Both the position numbers and the translations under genes were made by a program. Of a stretch of DNA of 64,000 nt, positions 8,902 through 17,322 are shown one piece after another. Position 1 is the stretch's first letter. Each line of letters opens with the position of its first letter. Under the pieces are notes generated by a model. The model made no database searches. It saw only the letters and a program-made list of their open reading frames with translations, and was not told where the DNA came from. This DNA is from an uncultured Porphyromonadaceae bacterium (GTDB lineage Bacteria > Bacteroidota > Bacteroidia > Bacteroidales > Barnesiellaceae_A): NCBI GenBank assembly GCA_900538705.1, contig UPZG01000001.1, positions 744,001 to 808,000 on the forward strand. The letters are read 5' to 3'.

Positions 8902-10358
8902 GACTCTATATTTGAGGAGTTTTCTTTGTGAGGCACAACATATAGTTGGCTGTTTTCATATTTCTCTATTGTAATTTCGCTGCCGGCATCTATAAAACTG
9001 CCGTAAAGCGATATGGCATCATAAATATCACTGTCGACTTTGATTTTACCCGATGGTGCCATGCGTGTTACCGTTATTCCGTTTTTCCCGATAAGCTTGC
9101 GCAATGTCTCGTCTACACCTATGTAGCCTTCTTCGCTGGTTTGTTCGGCATGAAGTGCCAAATTATAAAGTAATCCCTTCTGGCCTATGCGGCGTGATAA
9201 CAGTAGAAGAAGCAGTACGGCAATTACAAGTCCTGCCATAACGGTGAGAATGCTGCGGGAAATGGCATTTCCGCTCACAAAAGTGAAGTCGAAAACGACA
9301 TTCGATACCATTGCAAGGATAAACGATGCAAGTATAAGTATGCCGCCTGTGATACCGGTAATACCAAAACCCGGAATGACAAAAAGCTCGAGAATGAGCA
9401 ATATGATGCCGGCGACAAACAGGAGTATCTCCCAATTTTCGGCTGTTCCGTTTAGATACAACGGTAAGAAGTAGAGTACGGCAGCTATCAAAGCTACAGC
9501 CGTAGGCAACCCAATACCCGGAGCTTTTAGCTCAAAGAAGATACCACCTATGATAAATGTTATCATGAGTGCCTGCAGTGCCGGGTTAGTGAGAAATCCG
9601 GCTATTTTATCGTAGAGCGACGGAGTATATTGCTCTATATGATATGTATTGTAGTGCAGTCGTTCACTGGCTATGCTATCGGCATTGGGTATTATGGCTT
9701 CGCAGTAGCCGTGTGCCATGGCTTCTTGTGCGGTGAATGTGAGTACTTGTCCCGAGTCGGACAGGTGAGGAATGACAACGCGCTCGTCGACCATTGCTTC
9801 GGCAATTGCAGGGTCTCTGCGCCAGGTTGTGATTGTATCACCGGTAGCTGTCACAACGCTTGTCTTCCCATGGGCTTCGGCTGTAGCGCGCATGGTGGCC
9901 CGCATATACGATTGATATTTGTCGGGCATGGCCTCACCAGTTTCGTTTACTACGGTGGCAGCTCCTATACGGGCACCGGGACGCATGTATATGCTATCAC
10001 AAGCCAATGCGATGAGGGCTCCGGCCGAGGCTGCATTATTGCTTATGAAGGCATAGACAGGAATATCGGAGTTTAGGATGGCAGTACGCATAGAGTCTGC
10101 ATGTAGTACGGTACCTCCGTAAGTATTCATATCGAGCAGAATGGCATCGGCTTTTTTAGAACGGGCCTCATCCATTCCGGCTTGCAGGTATCTCCATGTG
10201 GTAGAGCCTATCTCGTCGTGTATGTTTATCTGGTAGAGTAGTCTCTCCCGGGAGTCATTGGCAAGGGCCGCAGGGGCAAAGCATGTCGTTACAAGCCATG
10301 CAAGAACAACCAGGAGAAAAGGTTGCGTTACGGTGCGATATGTAGGTATGTCATTCAT
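8898..10358 (-). CDS. NfeD-like membrane serine protease (ClpP-class, long form)
   Basis: 486 residues from the ATG at 10356-10358; an ATG-less extension to 10388 exists but the signal-like segment (FLLVVLAWLVTTCFAPAALA) fits the shorter form. After the signal comes a ClpP/SppA-like domain (LLDMNTYGGTVLHADSMRTAI, then NNAASAGALIALACD with the likely serine nucleophile in ASAGAL). Five or so hydrophobic helices follow (about residues 255-395), then a C-terminal OB-fold NfeD domain (GKNGITVTRMAPSGKIKVD). Family members are linked to membrane protein quality control and usually partner a stomatin/flotillin, but none is adjacent here. It heads the operon with kdsB and the M16-like gene and has its own promoter. 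Confidence 0.87.
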   Translation of the reverse strand: MNDIPTYRTVTQPFLLVVLAWLVTTCFAPAALANDSRERLLYQINIHDEIGSTTWRYLQAGMDEARSKKADAILLDMNTYGGTVLHADSMRTAILNSDIPVYAFISNNAASAGALIALACDSIYMRPGARIGAATVVNETGEAMPDKYQSYMRATMRATAEAHGKTSVVTATGDTITTWRRDPAIAEAMVDERVVIPHLSDSGQVLTFTAQEAMAHGYCEAIIPNADSIASERLHYNTYHIEQYTPSLYDKIAGFLTNPALQALMITFIIGGIFFELKAPGIGLPTAVALIAAVLYFLPLYLNGTAENWEILLFVAGIILLILELFVIPGFGITGITGGILILASFILAMVSNVVFDFTFVSGNAISRSILTVMAGLVIAVLLLLLLSRRIGQKGLLYNLALHAEQTSEEGYIGVDETLRKLIGKNGITVTRMAPSGKIKVDSDIYDAISLYGSFIDAGSEITIEKYENSQLYVVPHKENSSNIES

Positions 10359-10388
10359 TGTGCAGCAAGGTAATGAACAGTGTAGCAA

Positions 10389-10947
10389 GTATCTCCTTCA
10401 CATTATGTGGCATACCTGTCAGGGGCTGTGGCAGATAATATGGGCCTCGTTTCCCGTTTAGGTATGTCATCTATGGAACATATACAAATGTAGTGTAAAT
10501 TTTGTTTGTGTGCAAATGCTTGGACGCTTGCGAGTCTTACAGCCTGTAGCAAATTTTTATGGTATCTTGGCCTTGTTATCCTTCTAAAAAAGATAGAAGT
10601 GGAGATGGAATATGTTATTTTCTTGCTGTTGTATCGAACTTTGCCCCGCACTTCTTGTTATATGGTAAACCGCCCGAGGAAAAAGATTTGTCTCGTCGGT
10701 GAGTTTGCGTACCCCGAAACGTTGCTTGCCATAGACTTTTTCTTCTATCCTTCTGCCGGATGCGGCACTCCGAAATCATATACCGTGACAAAACGTCGCC
10801 TTATATCTTCGGCATTATGCCGATATGTTGTTTTAGCTGCAATAGACCGTTCTGTATTTTGATAGGCGGCTGGTTGGGCTTTGTATTGTCAAATAACAGA
10901 CTGTATCCCTCCTCTCGGTCATAGCAAATAACACTAATGTAAACACT
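10389..10947. other. Intergenic region between nfeD-like gene and ECF sigma gene
   Basis: The nfeD promoter lies in the left part. From about 10520 to 10947 no convincing gene is seen; an open frame at 10506-10862 has no family similarity and is cysteine- and hydrophobic-rich in a way typical of chance frames. A short palindrome (TCGGCATTATGCCGA) lies near 10810-10824. No good TAnnTTTG element was found before the sigma gene, which may mean it uses a different, perhaps self-recognised, promoter. Confidence 0.35.
10485..10516 (-). promoter_or_regulatory. Promoter of the nfeD-kdsB-M16 operon
   Basis: On the minus strand TTTG (10513-10516) and TACATTTG (10485-10492) are separated by exactly 20 bp, an essentially consensus Bacteroidetes promoter. 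The predicted leader is about 120 nt. Confidence 0.75.
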
Positions 10948-11451
10948 ATGAATTCGCCTCAATTTCAAGAAAGGCTCCTCAATTTGCAAAGTAATTTACT
11001 CAATTTCGCGTACATGCTTACTTCCAATCGCGACGAAGCACAAGACTTGTTGCAAGATACTACGCTCAAAGCATTGGACAACGAAGACAAATATGTAGAC
11101 AATGTAAACTTTAAGGGATGGGTATTTACAATCATGCGCAATATCTTTATCAACAACTATAGGCGTATTGTACGTAACAACACTGTTGTTGACCAAACCG
11201 AAGATTTATACCATCTCAATCTACCTCAGGAATCGGGGTTCGATACTCCCGATGGTTCTTATACCGTAAAAGAGATTATGAAAGTTATCAACAGCTTTTC
11301 TGACGAGTATCGCATCCCATTCTCCATGCACATTGCCGGATATAAATATTACGAAATTGCAGAGCGAATGCAGCTCCCTCTAGGGACGGTGAAAAGCCGT
11401 ATATTTTTTGCCCGGCAGCGTTTGCAGATTATTCTCAAAGACTACAAATAG
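10948..11451 (+). CDS. ECF RNA polymerase sigma factor
   Basis: 167 residues. Region 2 is clear (ANRDEAQDLLQDTTLKALDN-like helix, then NFKGWVFTIMRNIFINNYRR for -10 recognition). Region 4 follows as an HTH (YYEIAERMQLPLGTVKSRIFFARQRLQ). This sequence type is widely conserved as a stand-alone sigma factor in Bacteroidales. No anti-sigma factor or SusCD pair is next to it, so it is not a typical polysaccharide-uptake regulator, and how its activity is controlled cannot be seen. It converges on the glycosyltransferase gene with only 8 bp between stop codons. Confidence 0.9.
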   Translation: MNSPQFQERLLNLQSNLLNFAYMLTSNRDEAQDLLQDTTLKALDNEDKYVDNVNFKGWVFTIMRNIFINNYRRIVRNNTVVDQTEDLYHLNLPQESGFDTPDGSYTVKEIMKVINSFSDEYRIPFSMHIAGYKYYEIAERMQLPLGTVKSRIFFARQRLQIILKDYK

Positions 11452-11459
11452 GTTTATGC

Positions 11460-12344
11460 CTATCGCGGCATGATGTGGCACAGATATCCCACCTTGTAGA
11501 TGTTGAAGATAAATAGCGATGGATGTCTGCTTTGTAAGTTGGAAAGCAGTAACGGTTTGATAGCTGTATATATATGGGCAATCAAAGTTGTCAGGTGCAA
11601 GCTGTGCAATCTTCGGTAGAGTGTCAGTAACCGTACGTGCGACTGTAATGCGTCGCAGTGTTCATACAGGTTATCGATGCTTTTACGCGTTTTTTCCAAG
11701 AAATCGTCGTTAGTGTCGGGTACATCGTGATACACGGGGTTATCTATATGTGCAATGGTACAACCGTTCAGTTGTAGTTGCTTGCCGAAGAGTGTATCCT
11801 CGTGTCCGTATCGTAAAAAAGATTCATCAAATCGTGTTTTGAAAAAGGCTTCGCGCGTAATGAAAAAATTGAGTGTGCGAAATTCTCCGTAGGGATTCTG
11901 CATGCGTTTCCGAGGTGGCTGGGCTTCTACTTGTGTCCCATACTTGTAACGCAAAGTGCGGTTGACACCGTGTACCGTAGGTATGCGAAATTGCAAGCCG
12001 CCACATATAACGTCGGCCATATAACTAGCCTCTATATAGTTTTGCAGGAAGTACTCGGTTACCGGGAAAACATCGGCATCGAGAAACAAAAAATAGTCCT
12101 GTGTGGCAGCTTCGGCAAGACGGTTGCGAATACGGGCTATACCTATGTTTTGAGGTAGTTCGATATAGCGACACTTCTCTATGTGAGCAATGGCGGCATT
12201 GGCTTGACGGACGGTAGCATTGGTCGATGCATCATCCATGACAATTATTTCTCCATCAATATTAGAATCCCGCATTTGACGACTTAGTTCCGTCGCCAAA
12301 GGCACGCATACAAAATTATATGTAGGGATAAGAACAGATAACAT
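11460..12344 (-). CDS. Family 2 glycosyltransferase
   Basis: 294 residues. The N-terminus is a GT-A fold with the usual LSVLIPTYN opening, DGEIIVMDDAST for nucleotide binding, and the metal-binding FLFLDADVFP as the DxD motif. GHEDTLFGKQL in the middle is the ED motif with the likely catalytic base. It would transfer a sugar from a nucleotide sugar to an acceptor, perhaps in cell-surface glycan or glycolipid synthesis, but donor and acceptor cannot be read from the sequence. It stands alone, with its own consensus promoter, and is not in a polysaccharide cluster. Confidence 0.85.
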   Translation of the reverse strand: MLSVLIPTYNFVCVPLATELSRQMRDSNIDGEIIVMDDASTNATVRQANAAIAHIEKCRYIELPQNIGIARIRNRLAEAATQDYFLFLDADVFPVTEYFLQNYIEASYMADVICGGLQFRIPTVHGVNRTLRYKYGTQVEAQPPRKRMQNPYGEFRTLNFFITREAFFKTRFDESFLRYGHEDTLFGKQLQLNGCTIAHIDNPVYHDVPDTNDDFLEKTRKSIDNLYEHCDALQSHVRLLTLYRRLHSLHLTTLIAHIYTAIKPLLLSNLQSRHPSLFIFNIYKVGYLCHIMPR

Positions 12345-12420
12345 GTCAAAAGCAAATTTTCACGATGAATTTTCGATTTGGTATTATTTCTGTACCGTTT
12401 GTTTTTCATCTGGTATGTTG

Positions 12421-12451
12421 CAAAGGTACAGTTTGTGGTATAAAAGTGCAA
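12421..12451 (-). promoter_or_regulatory. Promoter of the glycosyltransferase gene
   Basis: On the minus strand TTG (12449-12451) and TACCTTTG (12421-12428) are 20 bp apart, a close match to the Bacteroidetes consensus. Confidence 0.7.
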
Positions 12452-12682
12452 TATATTTGTGCAAAAACTATGGATAGAATATCACCTTTCGGACAGCGAT
12501 GTTAGGCTGTCGGCTACAATTATGTCGTTTATGTAAAAATGGTGCCAGATAGTCTCTGTGGGCATAGTTCCTTTTGTAAGAACTTATTGCATACAGCTCT
12601 GTTTTTTACATAAAAGATGGTATTACATTGCAGTAAAAATGAAAAACTTCTTCTATCATTTCTTATTGTGCGTGTCTTGCAC

Positions 12683-12690
12683 TATCTTTG
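12683..12690 (+). promoter_or_regulatory. Candidate -7 element for glnS
   Basis: TATCTTTG is a full match to the -7 element, with only a weak TTG about 14 bp upstream. It would give a leader of about 120 nt, long enough for regulation, but no known riboswitch or T-box was recognised in it. Confidence 0.5.
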
Positions 12691-12817
12691 CATCGAATAG
12701 CACATATACAAGCCTTACATGGTGCGATGCTCGGCACAATTCTTTACTGCCTGGGTTGAGCACTTGATGGCTTGGCATGGCATTTTTATTTTGTACTATT
12801 AATAAAGATTTTTGTAT

Positions 12818-14521
12818 ATGACTGAGGTTGAAAAGATTGATAATACCGAAGAGAAAAAGACGGTAAACTTCATAGAAGAAATAGTACAAGCAGACTTGGC
12901 TGCTGGTAAAAACGGAGGTAGACTGAGTACTCGTTTCCCTCCCGAACCTAACGGATACCTTCACATAGGTCACGCAAAGGCCATTTGCATAGACTTTGGC
13001 ATTGCCGAGCGTTACGGTGGCACGTGTAACTTGCGTTTTGATGATACGAACCCGGTGAAAGAAGATGTGGAGTATGTCGATGCCATCAAGGAAGATATTC
13101 ATTGGTTAGGCTTCGATTGGGGTGATAGGTTATATTATGCATCCGATTATTTCCCAAAACTCTTCGATTTGGCTGTCAGAATGATAAAGGAGGGTAAAGC
13201 TTATGTTGATGAGCAGTCATCCGAGGAAATTGCAGCTCAAAAGGGTACGCCTACACGTCCCGGAATAGAAAGCCCCTATCGCAATCGTCCTATCGAAGAA
13301 AATCTCGACCTCTTTATGCGCATGAATGCCGGTGAGTTTGATGAAGGGACTCTTACACTGCGTGCCAAGATAGATATGGCTTCGCCAAACATGCACTTCC
13401 GCGACCCCATCATGTATCGTATTATCAAACATCCGCATCATCGTACAGGTACACGCTGGAACGTATATCCCATGTACGATTTTGCCCATGGTCAGTCAGA
13501 CTATTTTGAGGGAGTGACACACTCGATATGTACACTTGAGTTTGAGGTACACCGCCCCTTGTACGAGTATTTTGTGAAAGAGCTTGCCGACGAAAGTTAT
13601 TGCCCGAGGCAGATAGAGTTTAACCGCCTCAACCTTACATATACCGTCATGAGTAAGCGCAAGCTTTTGCAGCTGGTTAAGGAGGGGCTCGTGTCGGGAT
13701 GGGACGATCCTCGTATGCCTACTCTTTGTGGCTTGCGTCGTCGTGGATATACTCCGGCTTCGATACGCAATTTTATCGACCGTATCGGGTATACCAAGTT
13801 TGAGGCACTTATAAGTGTATCGCTTTTGGAACACAGTGTGCGAGAGGACCTCAATAAAGTAGCTCCCCGTGTAGCTGCTGTGCTTAATCCTGTAAAACTT
13901 GTTATTACCAATTATCCCGAAGATAAAGTAGAAAATCTGCTCACCGAGAACAATCCCGAAGATCCTGAGGCCGGTACGCACGAAATACCTTTTACCCGCG
14001 AGCTTTATATCGAGCGTGATGACTTTATGGAGAATCCTCCCAAGAAGTTCTTCCGTATGACACCCGGGCAAGAGGTGCGCCTCAAATCGGCATATATTGT
14101 CAAATGTACCGGTTGCAAGAAAAATGATGCTGGCGAGATAGAAGAGATATACTGTGAGTATGACCCTGAGACTCGTAGCGGAATGCCGGGTTCTATGCGT
14201 AAGGTGAAAGGTACTCTCCATTGGGTATCGGCTAAGTTGTCGAAAGATGCCGAAGTAAGACTTTACGACCGTCTTTTCTCGGTAGAAAATCCTGCCGAAG
14301 AGAAAGACCGTGACTTCCGTGAGATGCTCAATCCAGATTCTCTCAAAGTAGTTACTGCCAAGATTGAGCCCTATTTGGCTGAGACAGCTGTTGCCGGTAA
14401 CCATTACCAATTTCAACGCATCGGATACTTTTGTGTCGACCCCGATACAACGTCGTCTCATATCGTATTCAACCGTACCGTATCGCTCAAAGATAGCTGG
14501 GAGAAAGCCAAGACTAAATAA
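12818..14521 (+). CDS. glnS: Glutaminyl-tRNA synthetase
   Basis: 567 residues from the ATG at 12818; an in-frame TTG two codons earlier is less likely. It charges tRNA-Gln with glutamine. Class I signatures are PEPNGYLHIGHAKA (HIGH motif) and VMSKRKL (KMSKS motif), with the GlnRS-type MYDFAHGQSDYFEGVTHSICTLEF between them. The C-terminal beta-barrel anticodon-binding domains are complete. A separate glutaminyl enzyme implies that this organism does not depend only on the transamidation route for Gln-tRNA. A strong hairpin directly follows, before the TPR gene. Confidence 0.96.
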   Translation: MTEVEKIDNTEEKKTVNFIEEIVQADLAAGKNGGRLSTRFPPEPNGYLHIGHAKAICIDFGIAERYGGTCNLRFDDTNPVKEDVEYVDAIKEDIHWLGFDWGDRLYYASDYFPKLFDLAVRMIKEGKAYVDEQSSEEIAAQKGTPTRPGIESPYRNRPIEENLDLFMRMNAGEFDEGTLTLRAKIDMASPNMHFRDPIMYRIIKHPHHRTGTRWNVYPMYDFAHGQSDYFEGVTHSICTLEFEVHRPLYEYFVKELADESYCPRQIEFNRLNLTYTVMSKRKLLQLVKEGLVSGWDDPRMPTLCGLRRRGYTPASIRNFIDRIGYTKFEALISVSLLEHSVREDLNKVAPRVAAVLNPVKLVITNYPEDKVENLLTENNPEDPEAGTHEIPFTRELYIERDDFMENPPKKFFRMTPGQEVRLKSAYIVKCTGCKKNDAGEIEEIYCEYDPETRSGMPGSMRKVKGTLHWVSAKLSKDAEVRLYDRLFSVENPAEEKDRDFREMLNPDSLKVVTAKIEPYLAETAVAGNHYQFQRIGYFCVDPDTTSSHIVFNRTVSLKDSWEKAKTK

Positions 14522-14538
14522 ATTGAAAATCAATAGCA

Positions 14539-14572
14539 GGCAGCCCGGCGCCCTTATAGGCACCGGGCTGCC
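14539..14572 (+). terminator. GC-rich hairpin after glnS
   Basis: GGCAGCCCGG (14539-14548) pairs perfectly with CCGGGCTGCC (14563-14572), with an inner GCC/GGC pair. No T tract follows, and the stem ends only 11 nt before the TPR gene start. It could be a partial terminator or a processing or translation-control element. Confidence 0.55.
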
Positions 14573-14583
14573 GCAAATATATA

Positions 14584-16008
14584 ATGATGAAAAAAGATGC
14601 GGGCAAGCCAAGCGCTCGCGAGCGATACGAAAAAATGCTCGCGGCGGGGGAACGTGTTTATTTTGAAGCCGACGAGATAGAAGACATTGCCGATTCTTAT
14701 GAAAACGAGATGGCTATTCGCAAGGCATTGCAAGTAGTTGTTTACGGATTGAGCTTGTATCCCGGCGACGAAGCTTTGTTGTTGCGCAAAGCTCAGTACC
14801 TTCTCTCACTCGACCGTATCGAAGAGGCTGCACGTACCCTGAGCACGGTTACCGACCATAGCATCGATTACTATCTTGTAAAAGGAGAGGTAGAGTTGCT
14901 GCGTGGCAATGATAAAGAGGCCTTGGTAGCTTTCCAGACTGTTATCAACGACGATGATTGTCAGCCCGAGGATTGTATAGAGGTAATAGATATTGCCTTT
15001 GATGATAATCGCCCCGATATTATAGATTCGTTGTTGTCTGCAATGGAAAAGCGTATCGACGACATGACACCGATATATCGCGAGTTGGCTCTCTCTTGCG
15101 ATGAGCGAAATGATACAGAGCATGCCATTAAGTGGTATAATAAAGTACTTGACCTCAATCCATACTCAACCGACGATTGGGCTGAGCTGGCCAAGGCATA
15201 TGTCAGGTTACGTCTTTTTGATGAAGCCATAGAGGCTTGCGACTTTGCTCTTGCCATAGATGATAAAGATGAGAATATGCTCTCATACAAAGGATTTTGT
15301 TATATGTTGGCCGGGCGCAGTGAAGAGGCTGTCAAACAATTCAAGGAGTTTGGTCAGATAACATCCGACAAGTCGGTTGCCTACGAGTATATAGCCGAGG
15401 TGTATATGCAAGACGAAATGTATGAGCAAGCGATAGAATATCTTAAAAAAGCAATTGAAGAGAATGCTCATAATGGTAACGCATATTACAAGCTGGCTGT
15501 GTGCTATTACAGTATGGAAGACAACGTGGCTGCCATTGCAACGTTGCGCAAGCAGCTTGCTTACAACGATAGCGACATTATGTCTCATCTCTTTTTAGGA
15601 GAGTTGTTGGCACAAGGGGGGGAGTACAAGGAAGCTTATGAGCACCTTATGCCTTATGCAAAAGCCTCTGTTTTCGATGAAGTAGCTTCTGTTGCATTGG
15701 CCGATGCTTGTATAGGCCTTGAACGCTACGACGAGGTCGTGCAACTTCTGGAAGAGTTTATTGTGAAATTCCCTTCTGAATCGGACTTATATTGGTCTAT
15801 GATTTTGGCTTGTATCTATTCAGGTCGGTTTGCCGATGCCGATGAGTGGATGCTCAGAGTAGAAGAGATGGTGCAAAAGGTGAAGTCTGATAAATATGGA
15901 GACAAGGAACTGTGTGAGAAATGGGAAAAAATAGAACAAGACCTCAAAACCTTGCGTGCTACCATAGATAAATATATAAACAAAAACAGTAAAGCCGATA
16001 AATTATAA
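14584..16008 (+). CDS. Tetratricopeptide-repeat protein
   Basis: 474 residues, acidic, with no signal peptide or membrane segment, so probably cytoplasmic. At least eight TPR-like units can be read; clear ones include HAIKWYNKVLDLNPYSTDDWAELAKAY, EAIEACDFALAIDDKDENMLSYKGFCY and QAIEYLKKAIEENAHNGNAYYKLAVCY-type stretches between about residues 175 and 320. Such repeats form a protein-binding solenoid; the partner is unknown. The gene lies between glnS and metY, 9 nt before the latter, and is probably cotranscribed with metY. The C-terminus is lysine-rich and helical, possibly a coiled coil. Function cannot be assigned beyond scaffold or adaptor. Confidence 0.85.
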   Translation: MMKKDAGKPSARERYEKMLAAGERVYFEADEIEDIADSYENEMAIRKALQVVVYGLSLYPGDEALLLRKAQYLLSLDRIEEAARTLSTVTDHSIDYYLVKGEVELLRGNDKEALVAFQTVINDDDCQPEDCIEVIDIAFDDNRPDIIDSLLSAMEKRIDDMTPIYRELALSCDERNDTEHAIKWYNKVLDLNPYSTDDWAELAKAYVRLRLFDEAIEACDFALAIDDKDENMLSYKGFCYMLAGRSEEAVKQFKEFGQITSDKSVAYEYIAEVYMQDEMYEQAIEYLKKAIEENAHNGNAYYKLAVCYYSMEDNVAAIATLRKQLAYNDSDIMSHLFLGELLAQGGEYKEAYEHLMPYAKASVFDEVASVALADACIGLERYDEVVQLLEEFIVKFPSESDLYWSMILACIYSGRFADADEWMLRVEEMVQKVKSDKYGDKELCEKWEKIEQDLKTLRATIDKYINKNSKADKL

Positions 16009-16017
16009 TTTTATACA

Positions 16018-17298
16018 ATGACAAAGAAAACATCTTTGGCAACATTATGTGTTCAGGCTGGATGGACTCCTCATCAAGGAGAACCTCGCGTGTTGCCTAT
16101 TATACAAAGCACTACTTTTAAGTACGACACAAGCGAGCAGATGGCTCGTTTGTTCGATATGGAGGATTCAGGATATTTTTACAGTCGGTTGCAAAATCCC
16201 ACTACCGATGCTGTCGCTGCCAAGATAGCGGCTCTTGAAGGTGGTGAGGCTGCAATGCTTCTTTCATCGGGACAGGCTGCCAACTTTTATGCGGTATTCA
16301 ATCTTTGTAGTGCAGGTGACCATTTTGTAAGTACTTCGCATATCTATGGCGGTACCTTCAATCTGTTTGCCGTTACAATGAAAAAAATGGGTATCGACGT
16401 TACCTTTGTCGACCAAGATGCCGATGACGATACCATCATGGCCGCTTTCCGCCCTAATACAAAGCTTCTGTTTGGCGAAACCATAGCCAACCCAGGTTGC
16501 AATGTCCTCGATATTGAGCGTATGGCCAATATAGCTCACCGTATGGGGGTACCACTCATCGTTGATAATACCTTTGCTACACCTATCAATTGCCGTCCTT
16601 TTGAGTGGGGTTGCGATATTGTTACACACTCTACCACCAAGTATATGGATGGTCATGCTGTAGCCATGGGTGGTGCTATTGTCGATAGTGGTAATTTCGA
16701 TTGGGAAGCCTATCATGATAAATTTGCATGCCTCACTGAGCCGGATGCTTCTTATCATGGCTTGGTATATACGCAACATTTCGGCAAGAAGGCATATATT
16801 ACCAAAGCAACGGGACAAATTATGCGTGATTTGGGGTCGGTACAGTCGCCGCAAAATGCATTCTTGTTGAATATCGGGTTGGAGACTTTGCACCTGCGCA
16901 TGGAGCGCCATTGTAGCAATGCTATGAAGGTAGCTCAATTCCTGCAAGCATCAGACCGTGTGGCGTGGGTACATTATTGCGGTTTACCCGGCGACAAATA
17001 TTATGAGTTGGGTCAAAAGTATCTTCCCAACGGGTCGTGCGGTGTAATCTCTTTTGCCTTGAAAGGAGGACGTGAGACTGCCTTGCGCTTTATAGACAGC
17101 TTGAAACTGACAGCTATTGTAACACATGTGGCCGATGCACGTACCTCAGTATTGCATCCTGCCAGTCATACGCATCGTCAGCTCAGTGACGAGCAGTTGC
17201 GCGAAGCCGGTGTTGAACCCGACTTGATACGTCTTTCTGTAGGCATCGAGGATGTCGATGATATTATCGCCGACATACAGCAAGCTATGGATGCATAA
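16018..17298 (+). CDS. metY: O-acetylhomoserine sulfhydrylase (cystathionine-gamma-synthase fold)
   Basis: 426 residues. A PLP enzyme of the Cys/Met metabolism family; it uses O-acetylhomoserine and sulfide (or methanethiol) to make homocysteine or methionine. The PLP lysine is in THSTTKYMDGH, with upstream YSRLQNPT and LSSGQAA, and SVGIEDVDDIIADI near the end. The length of about 425 residues and the long insertion around residues 230-265 favour the MetY group over cystathionine gamma-synthase or beta-lyase (about 380-400). No other methionine genes are nearby. A terminator for this gene lies inside the 3' end of the opposing protease gene. Confidence 0.9.
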   Translation: MTKKTSLATLCVQAGWTPHQGEPRVLPIIQSTTFKYDTSEQMARLFDMEDSGYFYSRLQNPTTDAVAAKIAALEGGEAAMLLSSGQAANFYAVFNLCSAGDHFVSTSHIYGGTFNLFAVTMKKMGIDVTFVDQDADDDTIMAAFRPNTKLLFGETIANPGCNVLDIERMANIAHRMGVPLIVDNTFATPINCRPFEWGCDIVTHSTTKYMDGHAVAMGGAIVDSGNFDWEAYHDKFACLTEPDASYHGLVYTQHFGKKAYITKATGQIMRDLGSVQSPQNAFLLNIGLETLHLRMERHCSNAMKVAQFLQASDRVAWVHYCGLPGDKYYELGQKYLPNGSCGVISFALKGGRETALRFIDSLKLTAIVTHVADARTSVLHPASHTHRQLSDEQLREAGVEPDLIRLSVGIEDVDDIIADIQQAMDA

Positions 17299-17322
17299 TA
17301 TATATGTTATGTTGTAGTATCC

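Larger units (their letters stand above)
12345..12817. other. Divergent intergenic region between glycosyltransferase and glnS
   Basis: Holds the glycosyltransferase promoter near 12421-12451 and the glnS -7 element at 12683-12690. No gene is seen. Predicted leaders are about 70 nt for the transferase and about 120 nt for glnS. Confidence 0.5.

Noticed and set aside
10506..10862. 118-residue plus-strand open frame before the ECF sigma gene
   Set aside because: No motif, no ribosome-binding site and low-likelihood composition; treated as intergenic.
12691..12817. T-box or other known riboswitch in the glnS leader
   Set aside because: No specifier loop, T-box sequence or terminator/antiterminator pair could be found.
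13496..14611. 371-residue minus-strand open frame
   Set aside because: It is antisense to glnS, has no recognisable domain and has the Cys/Tyr/Phe-rich composition of a shadow frame.
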